From assembly GCF_024297185.1 (NCBI RefSeq), contig NZ_JANCTD010000011.1, positions 36,946 to 100,945 of the forward strand: 64,000 nt of DNA. Reading direction: 5' to 3'. Every line of letters starts with the position of its first letter. Position 1 is the first letter of the stretch. The position numbers and the translations under genes were made by a program. Shown piece after piece: positions 47,316-57,214 of this stretch. The notes below the pieces were generated by a model. The model was not told the origin of the DNA. It saw only the letters and a list, made by a program, of their open reading frames with translations, and did not search any database. Origin of the DNA: Lewinella sp. JB7. Its GTDB lineage: Bacteria; Bacteroidota; Bacteroidia; Chitinophagales; Saprospiraceae.

Positions 47316-48359
47316 ATGAAAGCAAAGTTATTTTCCAAAATTATGTTCTCAACTTATATGATATTTTTTGTTGCACAAGTTACTGCACAGGGCGAAAACA
47401 GTAAACCAAAGTCAACCGAAGCTGATGTGGAATTAGAAAAGACAATACAGAAATATGCCTCTATACGGTGTACACCAGATGAATTAAAGCTACTCAGCGA
47501 CGGGTACATTATTCCAGACTCAGCGTTTGTTATCTCGCCTTTTGGGTATTCATGGCATCAACCAAATCAAATATTAGCAGGCAGCTCCGTTTACATTGAC
47601 CTTATATTGCCCAAGGGTCTGTCAAATCAAGTTGGAGTTATTCGCACCAGCGAGACAAGAGATGTCAATGTTGTACATTATTTTGGAGTCCCTGATGATC
47701 AAAATGCAGCAATGGGAAGTGTTCCTGACGAGGAAACCTGTACGGTTAAAAGACTGACATTGTCCTATTTTGAAGCAGGTGAGGGCAAAATGGCAATACA
47801 AGCACGAAATGGTTTGGCTACCCTAAATCTTGCGGAATATGCTTTTCCAGTTTCTGCCACCTATTCAGGTTCGATAGTGTTCGGCCCAGTTTTGTCCTTA
47901 TTGAAGGACCGTTCCTTCTCTATTGTGCCCTCTGAGTATGGCTCGAACACCAACCAAAATACATCTACACTTAACATTGAGGAGTATAACAATATTCACT
48001 ATGTAGCCGGATTCACAGCATTCCTAAATGGCCCTCGTGCTATTGAACCAAGTGTTTGGGACCCTCATGTAGATTTGTTCATGGGAATCGATGTAGTCGA
48101 TCCTTTAGACAATGGATACTTAGGATTCAACATAAGCTTAAATGGATTTTTCTCGTTTAACGTTGGTGCCCATGCTGGCAAGGTAAACCGTCTAGCTTCC
48201 TATTCTAACTTGAGCGCGGGGGATAACATAACTCTAGGCGAAGGTGAAAGCATACCAACCGTTTCTAAATGGGATGTTGGACTTTTTGTTGGGTTTAATA
48301 TTGATGCACGCTCCGCTGCAATTGCCTTTTCTAAAACTGTTCGCGGCCTTATCAATTAA
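47316..48359 (+). CDS. Secreted protein of unknown function in AT-rich island
   Basis: This 347-aa protein has a signal peptide (FSTYMIFFVAQVTAQ) and no recognised domain. The mature protein is rich in short beta-strand patterns and has a single Cys pair region early (RCTPDE...) and later (EETCTVKR). The codon use is markedly AT-rich compared with the flanking genes, pointing to recent transfer. The downstream metalloprotease-like lipoprotein begins nine bases after the stop, so the two are likely cotranscribed and may work together. Function unknown. Confidence 0.75.
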   Translation: MKAKLFSKIMFSTYMIFFVAQVTAQGENSKPKSTEADVELEKTIQKYASIRCTPDELKLLSDGYIIPDSAFVISPFGYSWHQPNQILAGSSVYIDLILPKGLSNQVGVIRTSETRDVNVVHYFGVPDDQNAAMGSVPDEETCTVKRLTLSYFEAGEGKMAIQARNGLATLNLAEYAFPVSATYSGSIVFGPVLSLLKDRSFSIVPSEYGSNTNQNTSTLNIEEYNNIHYVAGFTAFLNGPRAIEPSVWDPHVDLFMGIDVVDPLDNGYLGFNISLNGFFSFNVGAHAGKVNRLASYSNLSAGDNITLGEGESIPTVSKWDVGLFVGFNIDARSAAIAFSKTVRGLIN

Positions 48360-48367
48360 ATCCCCCC

Positions 48368-49636
48368 ATGAATAAACTGTCCTACTATTATTTTCTGGCA
48401 ATCTATCTTCTGTTGACAACTAACTGCTCAACCGATGGAGATATCGGCAATAATAATTCTCTTTCAAACTACACTTCTTCATTGTGCGATTCTATTTCGC
48501 CAATAATATTTTCAAATTTTTGGCTTGAACAACCTTGCTACGAAAAAATTAAACAGTGGAACGATGCTAATCCCGACTACCCTGTAGTTCCACCAACTGC
48601 ATATATTGACGCCTGCCCAGTTATTTCCAAGGGAGGTAATATACACAAATACTGTCCAGACGACCCATATTGTCCAATCAAATTACCGGCCGAACCAAAT
48701 TCTGAAACTAGATATATTGATACCATTGATGGGGAAGAAGTAGTTGTCACTGAAATAATTCTTCCAGATGGTGACCTTCCTGATTTTGAGCAATTATTTT
48801 TAAGAGAAAGTAGCTTTACGGCTGAGAATGACGACATGAGTGAGATTCAATTTGGTTATGAAAACTGTGAAGATATATTCTCCTTTGGAAGCTTTAAGGA
48901 AGCTATGTCAATGATTACTCCCATGGATGTCCGTAAAATATCAAGAAGATGGATAGATAAATTTGATGTGGAAGCAAACCCATCCCTTATCCAGAGAAGC
49001 ATGGCCACTGTTTTTGACAGATTTGGCGGATGGACCTACTGCAATAGCCTTCAAAGCAATAACAACTCTAAAGTTCTTGGAATATACCACGAGAATAGCC
49101 GGCAAATTGTTCTCTATAATAGCCTATGTCGCTCAGTCGATGTGTATGGACAAAATATAACTCACTTAGAAGCTTACCAACGCTACTTATTCATTACTAG
49201 TCATGAACTCGGACACCTTATAGATCACGAAACAGGAATGTTAACTGACAAAGATAGACGTTATGCAAGAGAACCAAGAGCCACTATGTATGGAATTTTC
49301 GTTGCAGAATGTGCTATGAGAAAGCTACAAAAATTACAATATTCCTTCATCGCACTTTATCAAAGACACCTTCAATCATGCTCCACAGATTCTTGGCAAA
49401 GTGATTGGTGCAAGGAAAACAGAGACCGGATCAATATTAACATTTATGCGTCAGAATGCATGGCAGAAGTATATGACCGGATTTTATCTCAACTGAAGAC
49501 TCAAAGGCTTTCTTACCATAAAATTACTGATGGGGAAAAATGGTACAAATCATCAAATATTGATTATTTTGGCACTTCAATTTTATCGGTTAGCTGCGGT
49601 GGAATACAATCTAACACGACACCAATCGACCGTTAA
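48368..49636 (+). CDS. Lipoprotein with HExxH motif, putative zinc peptidase
   Basis: This 422-aa protein has a lipoprotein signal (LLTTNC). The motif SHELGHLIDHETG places H279, E280 and H283 as a zincin-type zinc site; a later SECMAEVYDRI could supply the third ligand Glu, as in gluzincins, but this is a guess. The N-terminal 140 residues are Cys- and Pro-rich (CPVISKGG, YCPDDPYCPIKLP). It is AT-rich like its upstream partner. Being anchored and possibly proteolytic, it may act on surface or neighbouring-cell proteins; that is inference. No match to a named family is claimed. Confidence 0.75.
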   Translation: MNKLSYYYFLAIYLLLTTNCSTDGDIGNNNSLSNYTSSLCDSISPIIFSNFWLEQPCYEKIKQWNDANPDYPVVPPTAYIDACPVISKGGNIHKYCPDDPYCPIKLPAEPNSETRYIDTIDGEEVVVTEIILPDGDLPDFEQLFLRESSFTAENDDMSEIQFGYENCEDIFSFGSFKEAMSMITPMDVRKISRRWIDKFDVEANPSLIQRSMATVFDRFGGWTYCNSLQSNNNSKVLGIYHENSRQIVLYNSLCRSVDVYGQNITHLEAYQRYLFITSHELGHLIDHETGMLTDKDRRYAREPRATMYGIFVAECAMRKLQKLQYSFIALYQRHLQSCSTDSWQSDWCKENRDRININIYASECMAEVYDRILSQLKTQRLSYHKITDGEKWYKSSNIDYFGTSILSVSCGGIQSNTTPIDR

Positions 49637-49833
49637 AATTTGATCATATAGACATAGCCCTAACAAACGAGACGCAGAAAGTGTGATTTTCCAAGCACGC
49701 GAAACCGAAGCCACCACCAAAGTCAGGCAAGCGCACCTACCACTGGTTTGCCCCCCTGGCTGAACAGCCGAATGCCTTAACACCTCGACCGGTCCAAATC
49801 TCACTGCACCCCGCTAGCCCCTGTGTTGGGGGC

Positions 49834-50502
49834 CTACCGCACCGCCCTACCCAGCGCAAACAACACCTGATCCCCCCCATACCGCCACCCCGCCTCGGCG
49901 CGAAGCGAGTCACATAAATCCTCATCATCAGCCATCCAGGCTCTGTAGTCGTCGATAAGGTCCACGTGCGACTTGCGCAACTGACCCAGCTTAAGCATCT
50001 TTTTAATCTTAATCTCATCCTCCCCCGCCCGGTAAATGCCGAAGGCGCGCAGCACGTGCTGGTCGACAATCGGCTCCGCGCCCCCACTGCCAAGGTGAGC
50101 CCCGAACTGGTAGTACACAAAGGCAGACGCACAGTTGCGTTCCGTGGAGTTCGCTTCCGCAGCCCCACGGGCGATGTGGCGGTGCTTCCCCACGTCGCCG
50201 TTCTTCCAGGCCTGGGCGTAGAGGAGCTTGATAATTGGATCCACCGAATCGTCGAAGGAGGCATGATTCAATGAGAAGTCGTCGTTGATCCACCCTTCCC
50301 GCTTTAACCGCTCCACCTCCTCGGCCGTAAGCGAAAACCCCAGCCTCGGAAACTTCTCCAAAGGCATCCGGAACTTGCAGATGGAGTCGTGATTGCACAG
50401 CTCCTCTATGTCAGCGACGGACTGACAGACTTTCAGTCGGTCAAATACCCTTCGAACGATCTCCCGGGCGCACTCTGGACTAGTCGGTTGCTTACGCGCC
50501 AT
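49834..50502 (-). CDS. Unknown protein overlapping the type IIG enzyme gene
   Basis: This 222-aa protein begins at ATG 50502, which overlaps the end of the restriction-modification gene by 11 bp, so translation is probably coupled. It is not recognised. The N-terminal half is helical and basic; the middle has FVYYQFGAHLGSGGAEPIVD then QHVLRAFGIYR. The last phrase weakly resembles the D-x-HV-x-R motif of helix-hairpin-helix DNA glycosylases, but this is far from proof. As a partner of a type IIG enzyme it may be a DNA-binding or specificity accessory, which is inference. Confidence 0.7.
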   Translation of the reverse strand: MARKQPTSPECAREIVRRVFDRLKVCQSVADIEELCNHDSICKFRMPLEKFPRLGFSLTAEEVERLKREGWINDDFSLNHASFDDSVDPIIKLLYAQAWKNGDVGKHRHIARGAAEANSTERNCASAFVYYQFGAHLGSGGAEPIVDQHVLRAFGIYRAGEDEIKIKKMLKLGQLRKSHVDLIDDYRAWMADDEDLCDSLRAEAGWRYGGDQVLFALGRAVR

Positions 50503-53500
50503 GCTCCTCGTTTTCAGCTTCCACCTCCGGCGCCGCCCCCAGATACTCCTCCTCACTCAACCCAAACTCCGGATCCACCACCAACACCTCCTCGTAGGAG
50601 AGCCCGTACAGGTGGTACACCAACAGGTCGATCTCGGCCTCCAGGGCGGTGGTGTCGGCTTGGGGGTTTTGGGATTTAATTTCAATAATCCTGTTGACGG
50701 TGCGGTCTATTGTCTGCTCATATTTCAAGTCATAAACTATTGGCAAGGACAGAATAAAAGGGCTTTGCATTGCAATAGCTCCACCACGATAGGTTGTAGC
50801 AGTATTCCGGAGAATGAACCATATAATTAAACTGTTTAGAATCCCCAAAGTATAATAGGTCCCATTAGGGATTATAAAAAGTTTATTGTTGCTATAAATA
50901 TGGTTTACGTCAAGAGTAAAAGACTGAAAAGTCATTATCTCTTGATAAAAGATCTTTGGCTTCTCAAATTCTCCATAATAATCACAAGCCCGAAGTTCCC
51001 ACCAAAAATCACCCTTATCATACCGCTTTTTAGCCTGGTCCTCATACTTCATTAACCACCCAGCTACTGCCGGGTACTCTCGTTTAAGTAAGGCTAGGCC
51101 CACCGTTTCGGAAATTGCAGGACCTCCCTGAGAATAGGTCCACCCCTTCTTGAAAAGGATCAAATACTTGTCCGCCACCGGCGGCACATATCGCTTCACG
51201 TCCCGTCCCGCCAAGAAGGGTTTAATGACCACGGCGCTTTTTGGGTCTTCGGCGATGAGCCTGTCGCGGGTATCGGCATCGATGACGAAAGCTTCGTTGT
51301 AGCCGGTTTTAATACCGTAATAGATCTCTCCTTTGACGTATTCTCCAAGCGGCACTCCGGTATTGCGGAGCTTTTCGAGCAGCCGCTGGGTCTTCACGTC
51401 CGCTAGGTTCCACCCTTCCTCCGTCAGTTCGGATTGTAGACTCGTAAAGCGATGCGCGGCGAGCTGTTCGCGGAAGAGCTGGGTTTCCAGTCCCGGAACG
51501 TTCATGGCGACAAAGGTGTCGGCGGGCGCTTTCTTTTCGAGACTGATGATCAAGGGATAGGTGGTGGCACCATCGAAAACCGGCAGGTCGCCAAAGTCGA
51601 TCAGTTCGACGATTCGGAACTGTTTCAGGTACCGGCGCAGGGCCCGACCAAAGCCCGCCCGCATGAACTTATTGGAAATGATGAAACTGAACTGCCCATT
51701 GTTGCGCAGATTCTTCATCGACAGCTCAATGAAGTACACCAACAAGTCGGCGGTGCCCGCATAAACCTCGTAAGATTGCTCCAAATAGCCTTTCAGGTCC
51801 CCCAACTCCTCCTGCCGGATATAAGGCGGATTCCCCACCACCACGTCAAAGCCCAGAAACTCCCCATCCTCCCCCAGCACCGCCGGGAACTCGAAGCGCC
51901 ATTCGAAGGCGTTGCGGTAGATGGCGTTGGAGCGGACGGACTCGATCTCGGTCTCCAGTTTTTCCACCTTCGTTTTCAGGGGTGCGATCTCCTTGCGCAC
52001 CTTCTTCTCGTCCACCGAGCCAAAGAGGTCGCCTACCTCCAGTAGTCCCTGCAATTGGTCAAGCCGGCCACGGGCCTTTGCCAGGGCTTTCACTTTCTTA
52101 TCGTTGCGGCTGATATGCGACTGGAAGTTGCCCTTGATCTCATCGATCACCCGCAGCAGTCCCTGCTTTTCCTCCGGCCCCGTAGCGCGGTGGTAGGCGG
52201 CTACGGCTATGCGGTAGCTGTCAAGTCTAAAGCGGGGAGAATCCGCCAGGGCCTCCTTCAGTTCGTCGTCGAGGGCGAAGCGGCTGACCAAGCTGTTACC
52301 CTGCTTGATGTTGATGTCGATGTTGGGCAGCGTTTCGAGTTGTGACCGTCCCGCTGTACTCCCCCCTTCGGGGGTTAGGGGGCCATATAGTGAGGTAGGC
52401 TCGCCAGTACCCGTGCCCGCCGTACTCCCCCCTTTTGGGGATAGGGAGCCATGTGGCGGGGTACGCTCGCCAGCACCCGTGCCCGCCGTGCTCCCCCCTT
52501 TGGGGGATAGGGGGCCAGGTGGCGGGGTAGGCTCATCGGCACCCGCGCCCGCCGTACTCCCCCCTTTGGGGGCTAGGGAGCCATGTGGCGGGGTACGTTC
52601 ACCACCACCCGTAACGGCGTTTGCCCCCCGGCCCCCAAAGGGGGAGGACGCCTCCCCTTCCACCCGGTAATAGGCGTGTTTCAGCAGTTCGATCCACAGC
52701 CGCAGCCGGCAGATCTTGACGGAGTTGGGGTTGATGTCGACGCCGAAGAGGCAGTTTTCGATCAGGGTGCGCTTCTCGTCGAAGAGGGTGCGCTGCACGG
52801 TCTGCACGGTATCGTCGACGTGGAGGGTACCGTTGCTGTCCTCCCGCACGTGGTATTCGAACGGCCGGCCGTCGCTGCGGTAGGTGAGTAGCAGTTCGTC
52901 GTTCTCCACGGAAGCCTGGACCTCGCGGTTGAACACTGCACCCGCGGCCCCGCCCCCGAGTATGCCGAGTTCCGCCTTAACGGCGATCAGTTCGTTGAGG
53001 GCCGATACCAGGAAGTGGCCGGAACCCACCGCCGGGTCACAAACGGTAACGGAATTGACCACGGCGTTGGCGGCTTCCAGTTCTTCGGACCGGTACTTGC
53101 GACTGAGGAAGTGGCACAGGTCAGCGAAGCTTTCGGCGTCGAAGTCGGCAAAGTGCGCACTACGGTCGTCGCGGAACTTCTGCACCACGGCCCGCCGGAT
53201 CGTCTCGCGGCACATGTATTCGGTGATGAAGCCGGGGGTGTAGAAGCTGCCGTCCTTATAGCCGTTGATCTTCTCAAAGATCAGGCCCAGCACGCTGGCG
53301 TTGATGAGGCGCTTGTTCTCCTCCTGGATGGCCCCGCCGCCGCCGCCGAAGTCGTAGGCGTCGAGGAAGTCGAAGAGGTAATGCAGGGGGTGGGCCGAGC
53401 CCTTACGCCGCAGCACGGAGTTGGGGTGGTAGGGCAGTTCGAACTGGTCCTTGAGGGCGTGGACGAAGAGCACCTGGCTCTCCAGTTCCGTAGGCTCGAA

Positions 53501-54754
53501 GAGGGAGCTGTTCAGGTAGGGTACGCGGTGGAAGTGGTCGACGATGGACTGCCGCTCTCCGGGGCGCACGGCCAGCACCTTGAAGAAGAGGGTGTGGAGG
53601 CCGTCGTAGTCGGGTACGAGTTTGGGGGTAAGGAAGCGATACGCAGCCCCCGTCGGACGGTTGGAACCGTCCGACGGGTTGGGTGCCGGGTGGTAGCTCA
53701 CCAGCTGACTTTCCAGCAGCTTCAGGAAGAGTACGCGGTTGATCCAGGTGATGCACAGCTCGATGGCCACGGCGAATTCCCTTTCCTCGCGGTTGCTGCC
53801 GTAGCTCAGGAAGTCCGGCAGGCGGCGGAAGCGGTGGTCGGTGGTGGCCATGTCGATCACGTTCTCGAGCAGACTGGCCGGGTGGCGCTGTCCGGGCGGC
53901 AGGCGGCGGATGATTTTCTTGCCGCCGCTCTTCTTCACCTTCCCCTTGCCGTCTACGCTCACCTCCTCCAGTCCGATGATGTGGAGCAGTTCGCGGTAGA
54001 AGGCCTTATCGAGCTTATTCGAGTCGTTCGCGAAGGGCCGCCGCAGCAGGTGCACGGGCGAGAGCGCCTTGTAGAGGGGAATCAGCTTGTCGTCGGTATC
54101 CGCGTTACCGTCCTCGCAGTATTTGCGGACCTTGCTTAGCTGGACTTCGGTCACCGTTACCTTATCGTCAAGCTCCGCGATGTGCCGCCGGATGTGTTCG
54201 TAGACCTGCTCGTTCGTCTTGCCGCCATCGGCGTCGATCTGTAGCAGTTGTTTACGGAAGCGTTTCTTCTCCCAGAACAGCCGCTCGAAGTCGCGGTCGG
54301 CAAAGAGGTAGATGGCGTCGCCGTTGGTGATTACGAGCGTCTTGATCCCGGTGTTGCCCGCTTCGCGTTCCCGCATGAAGTACAGCACCAGTTCGTGCAG
54401 CGCTTTGGAATTCGGGCGGGTACGCAGGTGCCACATTTCCGAGGAATTGCGGCGCGTTTTGGCTTCCACGATTACGCCGATGGGGTCCTTCTTTTTCGGC
54501 CCGTCGTGGATCACGGTATCCATACGGCGCACTTCGCTCTGCACCAGGAAATCCTGTTTCGGGTACCACACCTCCCGCAGGAAGTGCTGCAGGTGGTCGC
54601 GCAGGGTGGATTCGCTCACGTCGTCGCCCCCGGTCAGGTCGAGCAGCCGCGGCAACTCGGCCTTAAGGCGGTCGATGTCCTTGCGGGCTACCTTTTCCTT
54701 GCGGTAGGCTTTGTTGAGGGATTTCTGGGGGGTCTGGGTGTCGAAGGTCAGCAT
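50492..54754 (-). CDS. Type IIG restriction-modification enzyme (Eco57I-like)
   Basis: This 1420-aa single-chain enzyme combines endonuclease and adenine methyltransferase. The ATG at 54754 is used; an upstream in-frame start at 55057 would add an unlikely extension. Near the N-terminus, D79 and E97-A-K99 (MDTVIHD, VIVEAKT) form a PD-(D/E)XK nuclease core. The methyltransferase shows motif I DPAVGSGHF at D573 and motif IV NPPY at N975, with a TaqI-like target-recognition part after (AGRDVKRY near residue 1180). Residues about 703-803, between them, are an in-frame repeat insertion. The overlapping downstream gene is probably a partner. It could instead be related to BREX PglX, but no other BREX gene is present. 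Confidence 0.9.
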   Translation of the reverse strand: MLTFDTQTPQKSLNKAYRKEKVARKDIDRLKAELPRLLDLTGGDDVSESTLRDHLQHFLREVWYPKQDFLVQSEVRRMDTVIHDGPKKKDPIGVIVEAKTRRNSSEMWHLRTRPNSKALHELVLYFMREREAGNTGIKTLVITNGDAIYLFADRDFERLFWEKKRFRKQLLQIDADGGKTNEQVYEHIRRHIAELDDKVTVTEVQLSKVRKYCEDGNADTDDKLIPLYKALSPVHLLRRPFANDSNKLDKAFYRELLHIIGLEEVSVDGKGKVKKSGGKKIIRRLPPGQRHPASLLENVIDMATTDHRFRRLPDFLSYGSNREEREFAVAIELCITWINRVLFLKLLESQLVSYHPAPNPSDGSNRPTGAAYRFLTPKLVPDYDGLHTLFFKVLAVRPGERQSIVDHFHRVPYLNSSLFEPTELESQVLFVHALKDQFELPYHPNSVLRRKGSAHPLHYLFDFLDAYDFGGGGGAIQEENKRLINASVLGLIFEKINGYKDGSFYTPGFITEYMCRETIRRAVVQKFRDDRSAHFADFDAESFADLCHFLSRKYRSEELEAANAVVNSVTVCDPAVGSGHFLVSALNELIAVKAELGILGGGAAGAVFNREVQASVENDELLLTYRSDGRPFEYHVREDSNGTLHVDDTVQTVQRTLFDEKRTLIENCLFGVDINPNSVKICRLRLWIELLKHAYYRVEGEASSPFGGRGANAVTGGGERTPPHGSLAPKGGSTAGAGADEPTPPPGPLSPKGGSTAGTGAGERTPPHGSLSPKGGSTAGTGTGEPTSLYGPLTPEGGSTAGRSQLETLPNIDINIKQGNSLVSRFALDDELKEALADSPRFRLDSYRIAVAAYHRATGPEEKQGLLRVIDEIKGNFQSHISRNDKKVKALAKARGRLDQLQGLLEVGDLFGSVDEKKVRKEIAPLKTKVEKLETEIESVRSNAIYRNAFEWRFEFPAVLGEDGEFLGFDVVVGNPPYIRQEELGDLKGYLEQSYEVYAGTADLLVYFIELSMKNLRNNGQFSFIISNKFMRAGFGRALRRYLKQFRIVELIDFGDLPVFDGATTYPLIISLEKKAPADTFVAMNVPGLETQLFREQLAAHRFTSLQSELTEEGWNLADVKTQRLLEKLRNTGVPLGEYVKGEIYYGIKTGYNEAFVIDADTRDRLIAEDPKSAVVIKPFLAGRDVKRYVPPVADKYLILFKKGWTYSQGGPAISETVGLALLKREYPAVAGWLMKYEDQAKKRYDKGDFWWELRACDYYGEFEKPKIFYQEIMTFQSFTLDVNHIYSNNKLFIIPNGTYYTLGILNSLIIWFILRNTATTYRGGAIAMQSPFILSLPIVYDLKYEQTIDRTVNRIIEIKSQNPQADTTALEAEIDLLVYHLYGLSYEEVLVVDPEFGLSEEEYLGAAPEVEAENEEHGA
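52353..52645 (-). repeat. In-frame array of 66-bp palindromic repeats inside the type IIG gene
   Basis: Units start at 52353, 52419, 52485 and 52551, an exact 66-bp period, and end in a partial unit reading GCCCCCCGGCCCCCAAAGGG near 52624. Each encodes 22 residues (GGSTAGTGAGERTPPHGSLS then PK). The sequence shares arms with the intergenic repeats at 21484-21975. Being a multiple of three, the array does not break the frame. Confidence 0.9.
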
Positions 54755-55181
54755 GCGCCCGGAAAATACAGTTGGGTGCCGGGATATAGATAGAAAGTCG
54801 GCATATAAAATGGGGAGATGTACAATTTCGGATTCAGGAGGTACGATGCTGGATTGCGGCTCAGCACGAGGCGCCCGTATCTGGTCTAGCACCAAGCAGT
54901 ATCCCCAGCTCAGCGAAGGCCCCGCGAGTGTTCGGCCACCAGCACGGCCATCCCGAATCGCTAACCGTAAAACCCTACCGTGGCCCGCGCAACTGCGCTG
55001 AGCGTATGTCCCCCCCCACTCTGCAGGAGGAATATCCCCAATTCTGGGGATAAACACCCCGCGCAGTAGCTCATACTTTGTTCGCTACGCAAGCTACGGC
55101 CCGTAGCGTACAACATCCTTCACCCATCCAGAATGGCGCCGGCTGTCTTATTTGGTTGGCACCTCACTATGAACACCCGTT
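54755..55181. other. Intergenic region with short hairpins, no gene found
   Basis: No coding frame is supported in these 427 bases between divergent genes. A perfect hairpin ATCCCCA-ATTC-TGGGGAT lies at 55034-55051, and CGCTACG/CGTAGCG arms lie close by near 55083-55109. These may be regulatory or terminator remnants. Confidence 0.5.
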
Positions 55182-56951
55182 ATGAAATATATAATCCTTT
55201 TGGGATGCTTGCTTATGCAGGTGACCTTCCTCGGCGCCCAGTGTGCCGAAGTATTCTTTTACCGCGTCAACGGGGCCCTGGCGGGCTCATCCACGGTATA
55301 CCTGATGTACGACGGCGTTCCCATCGCCCAGGTCGATCTCGGCCAGCGCTACCGCATGGAGTTGTGCGATGAGGGCGAATATGAATTCGTGGTCCGAGCC
55401 AACCCTACCGACGTCATATCGGACCGGCAGGTGCTTCAGGTGAAGCCCGGAGATCGTCACTACTTACGGGTTGGCCTTACGATGGGCGTCGAGGTGGTCA
55501 GTCTTCGCAACATGGGCACCGACAAAGGAAGCAGGGAAATGGACCGGTCGGCCAAGTTCGTAGGTGCTATGCAGGAACTCAGTCTAAACAGCACGCTCGC
55601 AACCCATACCGGCGGCGGCGGCAACGGCGGCGTCCCCTCCGGAGGAAATGTCGGAAGTGGGGGCAAGAGCAGTAGCGAAGCGGTAACCATCAACAATTTC
55701 CGCTTCGACATGACCGATGTCCGAAAATCCGGTGAACTGGTCGAAATGGATTTCAAAATCACCAACCTGTCGGGAACCGACCGGCAGATGGAACTTTGTA
55801 CCCGCATGCTCAGCTTTTACGATGAAAATGGACAACTCTATTTCGTTGATAAGGTATGCCTGGCCAATGATTGTAGTTCTTCCGGATCCGGCGCGGAAGT
55901 AGTATCGCAAGAATATAGGTGCAATCGGTACGAAAAGGCTTATGCGACCATGCCATCCAACATACCGCTGAACGCTTCTTTCACACTGAAGGTAGACCGC
56001 AATGCCAAGCAATTCGTCCGGGGGGACATGTGGTTCATGGCGGAGGAGCCCGTTCACTTCCAGTACGGCGTAATTCCCTTTCCCGGGACGGTGGATACGG
56101 AGAATCCGAATCGCAAAATTGCCGGTCGCCAAACGATCACCTACCTGGACAACTTCCGGCGGGGCAACCAAGTCTTCACGCACTTCCGTGTAGAAAATTC
56201 GGTTTCCAGTCCGCACAACCTCCAGGTGGAGGGCGGCAAAGCGTACGATGACCAGGGGCTGCCGCACGACGCTGCCGCCCTTTCCTTCGGCAGCAGCGAA
56301 AACGCTCAATTCACCTCCCCCGGCCGTAACGGATGGCAACAGTCCATTCCAGCCAACGGCCAACTCGAGTTTTACCTCGGTTTCGACGGGGTTCCCCGCG
56401 AGGCCAAGTCGTTACCCCGGGTAGACATTGACTTTGGTGACTTTGACCTGCGGTGGGAAAACATTTCCATTGGTTCCGCCGCGCTTTCACCACCGGACGG
56501 CAGCTCCTCGGCCAGCCCCGCCCTCGCCACCGCCAACTCGGACCTACAGGCGGAATACATCAGTTACGACCGGTTCAAGACGGAAGCCCCGGAAAAAGCC
56601 AAACTGGTGGGGAAACGCGTCATCTTGGATAACATCTACTTTGACAGCGGCAGCGATAAACTGCTGAGTACGTCCCACTCGCAACTAAACGATCTGGCCA
56701 CCACCCTAGCGCAAAATCCTGGATTAATAATAGAAATCTCGGGACATACCGACAACGTTGGATCTTCCGGTACGAACGTGCTGCTGTCGCAGAAGCGAGC
56801 CGATGCGGTCCGGTACTATCTTATCGAACGATCAGTACCCCCCTCCCAAATGAAGAGCACCGGCTACGGCGACGGCCGAGCCATAGCGGACAACAACAGC
56901 GCGGCGGGCAGACAAAGCAACCGGCGCGTGGAGGTCAGCGTGTTAGAGTAA
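55182..56951 (+). CDS. OmpA-family outer membrane protein
   Basis: This 589-aa protein has a signal peptide (LGCLLMQVTFLGAQC) and a C-terminal OmpA-like peptidoglycan-binding domain (about residues 480-589): ILDNIYFDSGSDKLLSTSHS, ISGHTDNVGSSGTN, LSQKRADAVRYYL and NRRVEVSVLE. The central part (about 165-440) is beta-rich, with a Gly-rich linker (GGGGNGGVPSGGNVGSGGKS) before it, and has no recognised fold. The OmpA domain anchors it to peptidoglycan, so it probably links the outer membrane to the wall. It stands alone. Confidence 0.88.
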   Translation: MKYIILLGCLLMQVTFLGAQCAEVFFYRVNGALAGSSTVYLMYDGVPIAQVDLGQRYRMELCDEGEYEFVVRANPTDVISDRQVLQVKPGDRHYLRVGLTMGVEVVSLRNMGTDKGSREMDRSAKFVGAMQELSLNSTLATHTGGGGNGGVPSGGNVGSGGKSSSEAVTINNFRFDMTDVRKSGELVEMDFKITNLSGTDRQMELCTRMLSFYDENGQLYFVDKVCLANDCSSSGSGAEVVSQEYRCNRYEKAYATMPSNIPLNASFTLKVDRNAKQFVRGDMWFMAEEPVHFQYGVIPFPGTVDTENPNRKIAGRQTITYLDNFRRGNQVFTHFRVENSVSSPHNLQVEGGKAYDDQGLPHDAAALSFGSSENAQFTSPGRNGWQQSIPANGQLEFYLGFDGVPREAKSLPRVDIDFGDFDLRWENISIGSAALSPPDGSSSASPALATANSDLQAEYISYDRFKTEAPEKAKLVGKRVILDNIYFDSGSDKLLSTSHSQLNDLATTLAQNPGLIIEISGHTDNVGSSGTNVLLSQKRADAVRYYLIERSVPPSQMKSTGYGDGRAIADNNSAAGRQSNRRVEVSVLE

Positions 56952-57214
56952 AGTGGAAGATGCACCCTCATGGTTGCCCCCCCGCAACAACCGAAGACCG
57001 TTCGATCCGTGATGATCTACGGTTCCTGAAACAGGTTACAGATCGAGGAAATATCAGAATAATCCAGAGCCACGGGACACCCCGGAGGCAGCACGTAAAC
57101 CTCTCCGTATCCCTAATGACTTTCGTGGATTACCGGTCACCAAGACGGTGGCGAATTAGCAGTTGCTAAGCCCTCCAGTAGATCATTCGTCAGTAAGTTA
57201 TTAGCGGTAAGCAG

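Noticed and set aside
50492..54754. BREX or DISARM methyltransferase (PglX-like)
   Set aside because: No PglZ, BrxC, BrxL or other system genes are adjacent, and an N-terminal PD-(D/E)XK nuclease marks a stand-alone type IIG enzyme.
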